Shown: piece after piece, positions 25,767 through 39,171 of the stretch
Layout of the letters: every line of letters starts with the position of its first letter
How positions within the stretch are numbered: position 1 is the first letter of the stretch
Assembly: GCF_005508865.1 (NCBI RefSeq)
Contig: NZ_SCOM01000002.1
Span: 620,001 to 684,000 of the forward strand
From: Pseudomonas sp. F(2018)
GTDB taxonomy: Bacteria; Pseudomonadota; Gammaproteobacteria; Pseudomonadales; Pseudomonadaceae
DNA length: 64,000 nt
Reading direction: 5' to 3'
Notes under the pieces: model-generated
Seen by the model: only the letters and a program-made list of their open reading frames with translations
Databases searched by the model: none
What the model was told of the DNA's origin: nothing
Made by a program: the position numbers and the translations under genes

Positions 25767-25776
<10 letters not shown>
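25699..25776 (+). CDS. Possible 25-codon leader ORF overlapping the smc start
   Basis: An ATG at 25699 has AAGGA 5 nt upstream and opens 25 codons (MSFMAADSRVLQSSRSAPAE, then ALACA) ending in a TGA at 25774-25776, 10 nt inside the start of smc. The smc ribosome site (GGAGG, 25755-25759) lies inside it. This could be a translationally coupled leader peptide, or a chance frame. Confidence 0.3.
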
Positions 25777-29255
<3,479 letters not shown>

Positions 29256-29286
29256 GCAAGGCATTAAGCGCGGCAAAATGCCTTGC
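29256..29286 (+). terminator. Strong hairpin directly after smc
   Basis: GCAAGGCATT (29256-29265) and AATGCCTTGC (29277-29286) form a perfect 10-bp stem with an 11-nt loop, starting at the base after the smc stop codon. No T-run follows, so it may protect the mRNA 3' end or attenuate rather than act as a classic terminator. Confidence 0.5.
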
Positions 29287-29440
29287 AACGGTGCACATTT
29301 ACCGTTCGTCGTGCTAGCTTAGGACCCACTTTTGTTACGCGCGAAAAATACCTGTAGAAACATACAGTTGTTCGCGTTCCAAAGGGGCAGGAAGCCCTTA
29401 TTTTCATTACATATTCATCTTTCAGGGGCTTGGGAGTTTC

Positions 29441-30247
29441 ATGGAGCTGCGCTATTGGCTGATCGTCGTTGGTGTCATCGTCATCGTCGGCATTCTGTTT
29501 GATGGCTGGCGTCGCATGCGTGGCGGCAGTGGCAAGCTGAAGTTCAAGCTGGACCACAGTTTCAGCAACCTTCCCGACGACGATTCCGATCCCGACCTGC
29601 TTGGCCCCGCGCGCGTCATCGATCGCAAGCGCGAACCCGAATTCAACGAAGCGGATATGCCCACCGTCAGCGCCAGCGAGCTCAATCGCAAGCGCAACCT
29701 CGAGCCTAAGCAAGGCGACCTGGGGCTGGACGCCGACGAACCGGTGCCGACCCTGCTGATCCCGGTCGAGGATGACGATGAGCTGCCCACCCAGGCCCGC
29801 GAGGCGCTGCCGGTAGAGGAAGTTCTGGTGATCAACGTGATCGCCCGCGATGCCGACGGCTTCAAGGGCCCGGCGCTGCTGCAGAACATCCTGGAGAGTG
29901 GCCTGCGCTTCGGCGAGATGGACATCTTCCACCGCCACGAGAGCATGGCCGGCAACGGCGAGGTGCTGTTCTCCATGGCCAACGGCGTCAAGCCGGGCAC
30001 CTTCGACCTTGACGACTTCGAGCTGTTCTACACCCCGGCGGTGAGCTTCTTCCTCGGCCTGCCGGGCCCGCGCCATCCGAAGCAGGCCTTCGATGTGATG
30101 ATCGCCGCCGCCCGCAAGCTGGCCCACGAGCTGAACGGCGAGCTGAAGGACGACCAGCGCAGCGTGATGACCGCGCAGACCATCGAACACTACCGTCAAC
30201 GTATCGTCGAGTTCGAGCGCAAGAAGCAGCTCGCCGGCAAGCGCTGA
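29441..30247 (+). CDS. zipA: ZipA, FtsZ-binding cell division protein
   Basis: ZipA tethers FtsZ to the inner membrane at the septum. The 268 residues have one N-terminal membrane helix (about 4-22, [20 protein letters not shown]), a charged linker (about 25-125), and a C-terminal FtsZ-binding domain (about 128-265: [20 protein letters not shown], and [20 protein letters not shown]). Length and order fit ZipA. The 185-nt gap from smc holds a hairpin after smc and an AT-richer tract likely carrying the zipA promoter, but I cannot place -10/-35 boxes with confidence. Confidence 0.95.
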   Translation: MELRYWLIVVGVIVIVGILFDGWRRMRGGSGKLKFKLDHSFSNLPDDDSDPDLLGPARVIDRKREPEFNEADMPTVSASELNRKRNLEPKQGDLGLDADEPVPTLLIPVEDDDELPTQAREALPVEEVLVINVIARDADGFKGPALLQNILESGLRFGEMDIFHRHESMAGNGEVLFSMANGVKPGTFDLDDFELFYTPAVSFFLGLPGPRHPKQAFDVMIAAARKLAHELNGELKDDQRSVMTAQTIEHYRQRIVEFERKKQLAGKR

Positions 30248-30269
30248 CCGCTTCAACGCATGCAATCCC

Positions 30270-32685
<2,416 letters not shown>

Positions 32686-32693
32686 GCTAAGAT

Positions 32694-32713
32694 GCCCCGG
32701 CGAGCGCCGGGGC
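32694..32713. terminator. GC-rich hairpin between convergent ligA and TRL gene
   Basis: GCCCCGGC (32694-32701) and GCCGGGGC (32706-32713) form a perfect 8-bp stem with a GAGC loop. It lies between two convergent genes and could end both transcripts. The plus strand has no T-run; the minus-strand side has only a short one (ATCTTAG). Confidence 0.55.
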
Positions 32714-32721
32714 CCTGACCA

Positions 32722-33030
32722 TTACTGGCCGGTGACGTTGACGCAGGTCTTGCCGTAGAAGGGGTAGAAGCCCTTGGTGTGGTAGTCGGCGGTGGCAACG
32801 GTGGAGATGCTGCCGTTGGCCTTGGCGGCTTCGATGGAAGCGTCGCCCTTGTTGATCAGGCCGATGATGGTGGTGGCGCAGGAGGTGCCCTGCTTGCCGC
32901 CCTGGGCGGTGGTGGCGGTGATCGGGCCTTTGACGTCGGTGATCAGGCCTACACCTACCGGCGACAGACCGTTGGCGCAGCCGCTCAGCAGGGTGGCGAA
33001 GGCAGTGGCAGTCAGAATACGTTTGATCAT
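32722..33030 (-). CDS. TRL-like family small lipoprotein
   Basis: From the ATG at 33030 (AAGGA upstream) the protein has 102 residues with a lipoprotein signal (MIKRILTATAFATLLSGCA, lipobox LLSGC). The mature part, VGVGLITDVKGPITATT and GTSCATTIIGLINKGDASIE, followed by a C-terminal Cys, matches the TRL-like family of small cell-envelope lipoproteins of unknown function. A longer frame upstream of this Met lacks a ribosome site. Neighbours give no functional hint. Confidence 0.78.
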   Translation of the reverse strand: MIKRILTATAFATLLSGCANGLSPVGVGLITDVKGPITATTAQGGKQGTSCATTIIGLINKGDASIEAAKANGSISTVATADYHTKGFYPFYGKTCVNVTGQ

Positions 33031-33102
33031 GATGTAGCATCCTTGGCTTTTTAATACGACCCGGCCCAATACCGGGCTCGCGGCGACCTTAACCAAGGAC
33101 GG

Positions 33103-33131
33103 GCTGCGGAGCAAACGCGCTTGCCCGCAGC
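33103..33131 (-). terminator. Inverted repeat downstream of the AraC-type regulator
   Basis: GCTGCGG (33103-33109) and CCGCAGC (33125-33131) pair around a 15-nt loop that can itself partly pair. It lies 30-58 nt after the regulator stop on the minus strand and could terminate or attenuate that transcript. T-run absent. Confidence 0.35.
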
Positions 33132-33160
33132 GTTGACTGGTTCAAATTCTGCGCATCTGC

Positions 33161-34036
33161 TCAGGTATTTGCTAGCAATCCCAGGTTGCCCTCCTGCAGC
33201 GAGCTACCAACGAGTCCGGGCAGCGGTGGGCGGCTGGCGTCTCGGTATTCGCTGGGCGTGCAGCCCAAGCACTGCTTGAAGGCGCGGGCGAAGTAGGAGG
33301 GATCCTTGAAGCCGGCCTCGTAGCCGATGCTGGTGACCGGCATCTGGCTGTTGTTGAGCAGCTCCTTGGCCAGGTCCATGCGCTTGCGCAGCACATATTC
33401 CATGAAGCCCAGGCCGTGTACCTCCTTGAACAGCCGCGAGAAGCGAAAGGGCGTCATGCCGCAGCGCTGGGCCAGATCCTTCTGATCGATGCCTTCGCGA
33501 TAGTGCTGGTCGATGTAGCAAATGGCCTTCTGCAGGGCATGGTGCTTCTGGTGTTCCTTGGTCAGGCGAATGCTGTCCGGCAGGTTGCCGCAGCGCTCGA
33601 CCTGCGGCTTCTTGGCGTGGATGTCTTCCTGCCAACGCAGCTGGCAGAGGTGCTGCAGCGATTGCAGATAGCGGTTCTTCTCCTGGTTGCCCAGTGGCAG
33701 CACCAGATACTCCCAGACGCCGGAGCGCATGGCCCAGACGGCCAATTCCTCGGAGTGCTGCACGGTGAACATGGTGATGGGAATGGAGGGCGCGGTGCGC
33801 TTGACCTCCAGAACCAGATTCAACCCCAGGACATCGGGGCGATCGAAGTGCATGCAGATCATGTCCGGCTGCTGGCCGGCCTCGCGCGCGGGCAGTCCGG
33901 ATTCCTTGGCCAGCCGACAATCGCAGGCCAGGCGGAACTGTTCCATGAGCTCCTCGGTGGAGCGGTCATGGGTCAGGTCCAGCCATAGCAGCACTGGCTT
34001 GCGCTGGTTGTTGTTGGTGGCCGAGTTAGACTTCAT
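33161..34036 (-). CDS. AraC-family regulator with a degenerate receiver domain, divergent from the Tad locus
   Basis: The 291-residue protein has an N-terminal receiver-like fold (about 14-125) and a C-terminal AraC DNA-binding domain (about 165-268: AICYIDQHYREGIDQKDLAQ, then TSIGYEAGFKDPSYFARAFK). The receiver lacks key residues: the phosphoacceptor position in PDMICMHFDRPD aligns with H63, the acidic pair is reduced (LLWLDLT), and the switch Lys is Leu (YLVLPLG); Thr91 remains. It is therefore probably phosphorylation-independent. Its position, divergent from flp, suggests that it regulates the Tad pilus. That role is inferred; no partner kinase gene is adjacent. Confidence 0.8.
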   Translation of the reverse strand: MKSNSATNNNQRKPVLLWLDLTHDRSTEELMEQFRLACDCRLAKESGLPAREAGQQPDMICMHFDRPDVLGLNLVLEVKRTAPSIPITMFTVQHSEELAVWAMRSGVWEYLVLPLGNQEKNRYLQSLQHLCQLRWQEDIHAKKPQVERCGNLPDSIRLTKEHQKHHALQKAICYIDQHYREGIDQKDLAQRCGMTPFRFSRLFKEVHGLGFMEYVLRKRMDLAKELLNNSQMPVTSIGYEAGFKDPSYFARAFKQCLGCTPSEYRDASRPPLPGLVGSSLQEGNLGLLANT

Positions 34037-34441
34037 TCACTTAGCTCTGCACATTTTTTCTGGCTCCCCAATGTGAGGAGTATTGTCAATGTGCCATCAG
34101 TACAAATACGTAATCGAAATATCGCCGATGCGCTTAGTTCTGTTGCGTTTTATGGAATATAAGCATCTGATTTTTAAACTTTTATATTTTAAAAGCTGAC
34201 CATTTCTCGGGGCGCTTCAGCGCTCCGCTTGTCGCTTGCGAATCGTTTACAGAACCGTCTAAGAGGAGGTTCCGTTTATTCGCCTGAGCAGACTTTCCAC
34301 AGAGCGTAGCCGGGATGCAAAAAAGTCCTAGCGATGCGCAAAAAACTCCTAACCGCAAAATTCCGCCTCCACTAGCGTGAACCTCAAGCCGACAAGTTGC
34401 TCGGCTGCCGGGTGATGTAACTATTGAGTGAGGTGGCCAAA
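34037..34441. promoter_or_regulatory. Divergent regulatory region between the AraC-type regulator and flp
   Basis: This 405-bp non-coding stretch is much more AT-rich than its surroundings, notably 34153-34196 (several TATA-like stretches usable on either strand). It also contains GGGCGCTTCAGCGCTCC near 34210-34226 (weak hairpin) and the phased A-tract repeats at 34314-34364. I see no convincing sigma-54 site or gene. It should hold the promoters of the regulator and the pilus operon. Confidence 0.6.
34314..34364 (+). repeat. Phased A-tract direct repeats upstream of flp, candidate operator
   Basis: GATGCAAAAAAGTCCTAGC (34314-34332) is followed by GATGCGCAAAAAACTCCTAAC minus two bases (34333-34353), then a shorter GCAAAATTCC (34355-34364). 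The cores GC-A6-NTCC start at 34317 and 34338, 21 bp apart, about two helical turns. They could bind the divergent regulator and bend the DNA. They end about 78 bp before the flp ATG. Confidence 0.5.
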
Positions 34442-34651
34442 ATGAAACTGGAAAGCATCAAGTCAGCGATAGGCAAATTCCTGCAGGATGAAGAGGGCCT
34501 GACCATCGTCGAGTATGCGGTGGCCGGTGGTCTGGTGACCCTGGGCGTGGTCACCGTATTCATCCTCCTTGGTAATAATGTCTGCGGTGTCATTACCAGC
34601 CTGAAGGATGCAGTGCTTGGTATTAACACTCCTGTTGCCGCTTGCGCCTGA
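34442..34651 (+). CDS. flp: Flp, type IVb major pilin
   Basis: The 69-residue prepilin carries the Flp processing motif: a short leader ending at EEG, then LTIVEYAVAGGLVTLGV, with Glu and Tyr at mature positions 5 and 6, and one hydrophobic helix (about 24-45). The ATG at 34442 has AGGTGG 5 nt upstream; a TTG at 34424 is less likely. A short C-terminal tail contains two Cys (NNVCGV and VAACA), which could form a disulfide. Flp subunits are polymerised by TadA and processed by the prepilin peptidase encoded just downstream. Confidence 0.93.
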   Translation: MKLESIKSAIGKFLQDEEGLTIVEYAVAGGLVTLGVVTVFILLGNNVCGVITSLKDAVLGINTPVAACA

Positions 34652-34672
34652 TTTGCACGGGCGTTTGTTGCC

Positions 34673-35218
34673 ATGGCCAGGGCGCAGGTCTTCACTGCGG
34701 CGTTGCTGCTAGGTCTGCTGGCGATTGCGGTGGTGAGCGATGTACGCCGCCACCGCATTCCCAACCAGCTGATCCTGGCTGGTCTGGCGGTGGCACTTAC
34801 GCTGCAGCTGTATGCCGGGGGTATCGCCGGGCTTGGCAACCTGGTGCTTGGCGTGCTGATCGGCTTCGGCCTGTTCATCCCGTTGTACGCATTAGGTGGC
34901 ATGGCTGCCGGCGACGTGAAGCTGATGGTCATGGCCGGTGCCTTCCTGACGCCCACCCATGCCGTGTGGATGGCCTTCTTCAGCCTGATCGCCGGCTCCC
35001 TGTGCGGCCTGCTGATCATCCTGGCACGCGGTCAGCTGACGCTGACCCTGTCACGCTACTGGCTGATTCTGCTGTCGCGCACTCCTGTGGCGCCTGCCGT
35101 CGATGAAGTCGCCGGCAAGCCTTTTCCCTATTCGGTCGCCATCTTCCTCGGCGTGCTGCTGGCTCTGGTCTGGCGGCCCTTCGATCCCTGGCTGATCCTG
35201 GGATACGCCTTCGGCTGA
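34673..35218 (+). CDS. tadV: Prepilin peptidase of the Tad system (TadV/FppA/CpaA)
   Basis: The 181-residue protein is an A24-type aspartic prepilin peptidase. Catalytic Asp residues are D23 (VVSDVRRHRIPN) and D81 (GGMAAGDVKLMVMAGA). Six hydrophobic segments are visible. It lacks the N-terminal methylase domain of PilD, as is usual for TadV/FppA. It cleaves Flp and possibly the TadE and TadF pseudopilins. It begins 21 nt after flp. Confidence 0.92.
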   Translation: MARAQVFTAALLLGLLAIAVVSDVRRHRIPNQLILAGLAVALTLQLYAGGIAGLGNLVLGVLIGFGLFIPLYALGGMAAGDVKLMVMAGAFLTPTHAVWMAFFSLIAGSLCGLLIILARGQLTLTLSRYWLILLSRTPVAPAVDEVAGKPFPYSVAIFLGVLLALVWRPFDPWLILGYAFG

Positions 35219-35230
35219 GGAGGGCACGTC

Positions 35231-36550
35231 ATGTATGCGATCAGCGACAGCGGCTCCTACCCCAGCGAACGCGAGGCCGTGCAGCGCCTGGCGCCGCAGC
35301 CGAAGAGCATCGGCGAGACCGGACTCAACGAGAATTTTCTTGGCGACCTGCTGTGCAAGCACCTGCACGACGCCGGTGTGCTCGACCTGCCACGCCTGGT
35401 CGAGCGCCTCGCGCTGACCGGAGCGGTGGTCGAGGAGATCCTGCAGTTCCTGCGCAAGCAGGGACGGGTCGAGGTTCTTGGCCAGACCGGTGGCCTGGCC
35501 CTGCGCTATGGCCTGACCGAGCGCGGCCGCGTGGCCGCCCGCGATGCCTTCGAGCGCAGCGGCTACCTGGGCGCCGCGCCATTCCCGGTGAGCGCCTATC
35601 GCTCCCTGCTCAAGGTGCAGACTATCCACCACGGCCGCATCACCGCGCGCGACATGCGCAATGCCTTCAGTGGCGTGGTGCTCACCGATGGCATGCTCGA
35701 CCAGCTCGGCGTGGCCATGAATTCCGGCCGCGCCATCATGATCTACGGCCCGGCGGGCACCGGTAAGACCTATATCAGTACGCGCCTGATCCGCCTGTTC
35801 GCAGAGGCCATCTGGGTGCCCTATGCCATCGCGATCAACGAGTCGGTGGTAGAGGTCTATGACCCCCAGGTGCACCAGAGCCTGGAGGAGACCCAGCAGA
35901 ACCCGCTGATGCTCGACGAGGGCATCGATCGCCGCCTGCTGTGCTGCAAGCGGCCGATCGTGATCACCGGCGGCGAGCTGAGCATGGAGCAGCTGGATAT
36001 CCGCTACGACCCCTACAGTCGCCAGTACCAGGCGCCGCTGCAGCTGAAGGCCAGCAACGGCCTGTTCATCATCGACGACATGGGTCGCCAGCGCATGGCC
36101 CCGGCCGAGCTGCTCAACCGTTGGATAGTGCCGATGGAGGAGAAGCGCGACTTCCTCAACCTCGGCGGCGGGCGCCACTGCGAGCTGCCCTTCGACTTGG
36201 TGTTGGTGTTCTCCACCAACCTCAATCCGCTGGAGCTGGCAGACGAGGCCTTCCTGCGGCGGATTGGCTACAAGCTGCATTTCAACTACCTCAAGCCCGA
36301 GGACTACGAGCGCATCTGGCACCAGGAGTGCGATCGCCTCGGCGTGACGTTCGATCCCCTGTTGCTGCGCTACGTGCTGCAGGGGCTCTACGAGGCGGAG
36401 GGCATGCCGCTGGTGCCCTGTCATCCGCGCGACCTGCTGAGCATGGCGCTGGATCGCCAGCGTTACCTGGACGGCTCCGGCCCGCTGTCGCCACGGGAGC
36501 TGGAATGGGCCTGGCACAACTATTTCGTGCAGCTGGATTTTCTCGGCTGA
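35231..36550 (+). CDS. AAA+ ATPase embedded in the Tad locus
   Basis: The 439 residues contain an N-terminal winged-helix-like region (about 35-110) and an AAA+ core: Walker A GPAGTGKT (173-180), Walker B GLFIIDDMG (277-285), a sensor-1 like STN (328-330), an arginine-finger candidate RR (343-344), and a C-terminal helical lid. It is not TadA, TadZ or any standard Tad component. It starts after a strong AGGAGGG. Its place between the peptidase and rcpC genes suggests a role in assembly or in controlling expression, but I do not recognise a described function. Related stand-alone AAA proteins may exist in other Tad loci; I cannot check. Confidence 0.75.
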   Translation: MYAISDSGSYPSEREAVQRLAPQPKSIGETGLNENFLGDLLCKHLHDAGVLDLPRLVERLALTGAVVEEILQFLRKQGRVEVLGQTGGLALRYGLTERGRVAARDAFERSGYLGAAPFPVSAYRSLLKVQTIHHGRITARDMRNAFSGVVLTDGMLDQLGVAMNSGRAIMIYGPAGTGKTYISTRLIRLFAEAIWVPYAIAINESVVEVYDPQVHQSLEETQQNPLMLDEGIDRRLLCCKRPIVITGGELSMEQLDIRYDPYSRQYQAPLQLKASNGLFIIDDMGRQRMAPAELLNRWIVPMEEKRDFLNLGGGRHCELPFDLVLVFSTNLNPLELADEAFLRRIGYKLHFNYLKPEDYERIWHQECDRLGVTFDPLLLRYVLQGLYEAEGMPLVPCHPRDLLSMALDRQRYLDGSGPLSPRELEWAWHNYFVQLDFLG

Positions 36551-36562
36551 GGAGATGCAGAG

Positions 36563-37363
36563 ATGAGTGCTCGTACTCTCACGCTGGTGGTGCTGTCCCT
36601 GGTTATGGGCCTGGGGGCCGCCTGGATGGCCAACAACTGGCTGAGCAACCGGCTCAGCGGTGGCCCCGATGACGACATGCAGAGCGTCATGGTGGCAGCG
36701 GTGGAGATTCCTTTCGGCACCATGCTTGAGGCCCAGCACGTGTCCCAGGTGCGCATGCCCAAGGGCACCGCTCCGGACGATTCCTTCGACAGCCCGGAGA
36801 AGGCCATCGGCAAGATCGCCACCTTCTCCATGCTGCGTGGCGACATCCTGCGCAGTGCACGCCTGGCCGAACACCTTGGTGGCAGCACCCTGGCCTCGCT
36901 GATCGAATCCGACAAGCGCGCAATCTCGGTGCGGGTGGACGATGTGGTCGGCGTGGCCGGCTTCCTCCTGCCAGGCAACCGGGTCGATGTGCTCGCCACC
37001 AAGAAGTCCAGCAACGCCAACGCCCAGTCCGAGACCATCCTCGAGGACCTGCGAGTGCTGGCCGTCGACCAGACCTCCAGCACCGACAAGACCCAGCCGG
37101 TAGTGGTGCGCGCGGTCACCCTGGAAATGACTCCCGAAGAGGCCGAGGTGCTGGTCAAGGCCATGGCCGAAGGACGCCTGCAGCTGGCCCTGCGCAACCC
37201 GCTGGACAACCAGAAGCGGCCACCGGAGCCACCGCCGGTGGCGGATAAGCCGGCACCGGCTCCCGCTCCGGCGCCAGTCAAACCGGTGGTCAAGCGCAGC
37301 AGCGGCGGGGCCGGGGTGACCATCATCCGCGGCACGGCGGTGAACGTGGCCAAAGTGCACTAG
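36563..37363 (+). CDS. rcpC: RcpC/CpaB, Tad pilus assembly protein
   Basis: The 266-residue protein has one N-terminal membrane helix (about 5-23), an SAF-type domain (about 40-110: MVAAVEIPFGTMLEAQHVSQ), and the CpaB/RcpC region (AISVRVDDVVGVAGFLLPGN RVDV). The C-terminus is a Pro/Ala/Lys-rich tail (about 215-250). RcpC is periplasmic and works with the secretin RcpA; it may modify pilin or bind peptidoglycan. It begins 12 nt after the AAA+ gene. Confidence 0.92.
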   Translation: MSARTLTLVVLSLVMGLGAAWMANNWLSNRLSGGPDDDMQSVMVAAVEIPFGTMLEAQHVSQVRMPKGTAPDDSFDSPEKAIGKIATFSMLRGDILRSARLAEHLGGSTLASLIESDKRAISVRVDDVVGVAGFLLPGNRVDVLATKKSSNANAQSETILEDLRVLAVDQTSSTDKTQPVVVRAVTLEMTPEEAEVLVKAMAEGRLQLALRNPLDNQKRPPEPPPVADKPAPAPAPAPVKPVVKRSSGGAGVTIIRGTAVNVAKVH

Positions 37364-37400
37364 CCCGGATGGCGGGCGACCTCTAGACAAGGAGAGGCAC

Positions 37401-38876
37401 ATGCAAAGCATTCGATTGATGAGTTCGCTGCTGATCTGCCTGGCGGCAGGCCTGCTGGCGCTGCCCGTAGCGGCAGCCGAGCCGCAGGCCGAGGTCAGCG
37501 TCATGCCGGCCGCCAACACCGGCAGTATTCAGGTGCCGATCTACAAGTCGCGGGTGCTGAGTACCCGGGCCGCGGTGAAGCGCATCTCCGTGGGCAATCC
37601 GGAGATCGCCGACATCCTCATCACCAGCCCGCGCCAGCTGTATCTGCTGGGCCGCTCGCTGGGCAGCACCAACGTGCTGTTGTGGGACGGCAACAACAAG
37701 CTGATCGACAGCCTCGACCTGGACGTGGTGCATGACCTGGGCGGCCTCAAGAGCAAGCTGCACCAACTGCTGCCCAACGAGAACATCGAGGTCTTCAGCG
37801 CCCAGGGCGCCCTGGTCCTGCGCGGCCAGGTGAGCAGCGCGGCGGCGATGGACTCGGCGATGAAGATCGCCAAGAGCTACGCCGCCCAGAGCACCAGCAT
37901 CGCTCAGGGTGAAGGCGAGAAGGCCGAGGCCGGCCCCAGCGACTCGCTGGAAGTGGTCAACCTGATGACCGTCGGTGGCGGCCAGCAGGTGATGCTCGAG
38001 GTCAAGGTGGCCGAGATGCAGCGCAACCTGGTCAAGCGCCTGGGGGTGAACTTCCTGGCTCTCGGCTCGGCCGGCAACTGGGACCTCGGCTCCTTCAACG
38101 GCGGCTCTTCCATCGCCGACAACGGCCTTCTGCGCGACAGCAAAGGATTCCTGGCGCAGTTCGCTTCCGGCAGCTTCCTCTTTGACGTGGTGCTCGAAGC
38201 GGCCAAGGACGACGGCTCGGCCAAGGTACTGGCCGAACCCACCCTGGTCACCCTCACCGGGCAGCAGGCCGAGTTCATTTCCGGCGGCGAATTCCCGGTG
38301 CCGATCACCGAGGACGACGGCATCACCATCGAGTACAAGGAGTTCGGCGTCGGCGTGCGATTCCTGCCGGTGGTGCTGGATGCCGGGCGCATCAACCTCA
38401 ACCTCAACGTCGAGGTCAGCGAGATCTCCAACGCCAATGCCCTGGTGCTGGACACCGGCCTGGAGACCCCGCTGGGCGACGGCGTGGGCCAGGTCATCCC
38501 GTCGCTGACCAAGCGCAGCGCGCAGTCGACCGTGGAGCTGGGCGACGGCCAGACCATCGCCATCGCCGGCCTGATCAACGAGAGCACCCGCGACCTGGTC
38601 AGCCGCTTCCCCGGCCTGGGCGACATCGCGGTGATCGGTCACCTGTTCCGCAGCCAGGAGTTCATCAAGGGCGAGACCGAGCTGGTGATCCTGGTGACCC
38701 CGCACATCGCCAAACCGGTGGACGCCAAGCTGGTGCGCCTGCCCACCGAGCGCTTCGTCGAGCCGGGCGACATGGACTTCTACCTGCTGGGCAAGACCAA
38801 GGGCGACCAGCCCGGTCGCGCGGTGCCGGTCAGCCTGGGTGTGACCGGCAGCAGCTTCGGCCATGACCTCAAGTGA
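37401..38876 (+). CDS. rcpA: RcpA/CpaC, outer-membrane secretin of the Tad system
   Basis: The 491 residues start with a signal peptide (to about residue 26, ending AAA), then the secretin N-terminal domain (VLSTRAAVKRISVGNPEIAD, about 52-130) and a BON-like segment, followed by the secretin core (LEVKVAEMQRNLVKRLGVNF, VTLTGQQAEFISGGEFPVPI, and ELVILVTPHIAKPV). It forms the outer-membrane channel for the Flp pilus. It follows rcpC by 37 nt and has an AAGGAGAGG ribosome site. Confidence 0.94.
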   Translation: MQSIRLMSSLLICLAAGLLALPVAAAEPQAEVSVMPAANTGSIQVPIYKSRVLSTRAAVKRISVGNPEIADILITSPRQLYLLGRSLGSTNVLLWDGNNKLIDSLDLDVVHDLGGLKSKLHQLLPNENIEVFSAQGALVLRGQVSSAAAMDSAMKIAKSYAAQSTSIAQGEGEKAEAGPSDSLEVVNLMTVGGGQQVMLEVKVAEMQRNLVKRLGVNFLALGSAGNWDLGSFNGGSSIADNGLLRDSKGFLAQFASGSFLFDVVLEAAKDDGSAKVLAEPTLVTLTGQQAEFISGGEFPVPITEDDGITIEYKEFGVGVRFLPVVLDAGRINLNLNVEVSEISNANALVLDTGLETPLGDGVGQVIPSLTKRSAQSTVELGDGQTIAIAGLINESTRDLVSRFPGLGDIAVIGHLFRSQEFIKGETELVILVTPHIAKPVDAKLVRLPTERFVEPGDMDFYLLGKTKGDQPGRAVPVSLGVTGSSFGHDLK

Positions 38877-38889
38877 TGGAGGCGAGACG

Positions 38890-39159
38890 ATGAAGACGCT
38901 GATGATGCTGATACCGCTGGTGCTGCTGCCGGCCGGCTGCATGACCTATGACGAGGGTCGGGTCGGCGAGCTGGGGGACACGGTGTACGCCACCCACTAC
39001 GAACAGATCGCCGACAAGCAGCGGGCCGCCAACCCCGGCACAGAGCCTGCCGCCGACGGTACCGACGGACCGCTGACCGAGAAGGTGCTGGAGGGCTATC
39101 GCGGCAAGACCAGCGATGCCCGTCAGGTCGGTCAGCCGATCCAGATCAACATCGAGTAG
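38890..39159 (+). CDS. Small Tad-locus lipoprotein
   Basis: The 89-residue protein has a lipoprotein signal with lipobox LLPAGC (MKTLMMLIPLVLLPAGCM). The mature part is hydrophilic: DEGRVGELGDTVYATHYEQI, a Pro/Thr/Asp-rich middle, and QVGQPIQINIE at the end. GGAGG 7 nt before the ATG at 38890 supports this start over the Met at 38863, which lies inside rcpA. It may be a pilotin or an accessory to the RcpA secretin; this is inferred only from position. Confidence 0.72.
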   Translation: MKTLMMLIPLVLLPAGCMTYDEGRVGELGDTVYATHYEQIADKQRAANPGTEPAADGTDGPLTEKVLEGYRGKTSDARQVGQPIQINIE

Positions 39160-39171
39160 AGGTGCCCGGCC

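Noticed and set aside
29381..29405. Terminator hairpin before zipA (AAGGGGC with GCCCTT, then ATTTTC)
   Set aside because: The stem needs a bulge and would sit in the zipA leader; too weak to list as a feature.
34200..34230. Sigma-54 promoter before flp
   Set aside because: A GG-N10-GC pair can be placed here, but the flanking bases do not fit TGGCAC or TTGCA.
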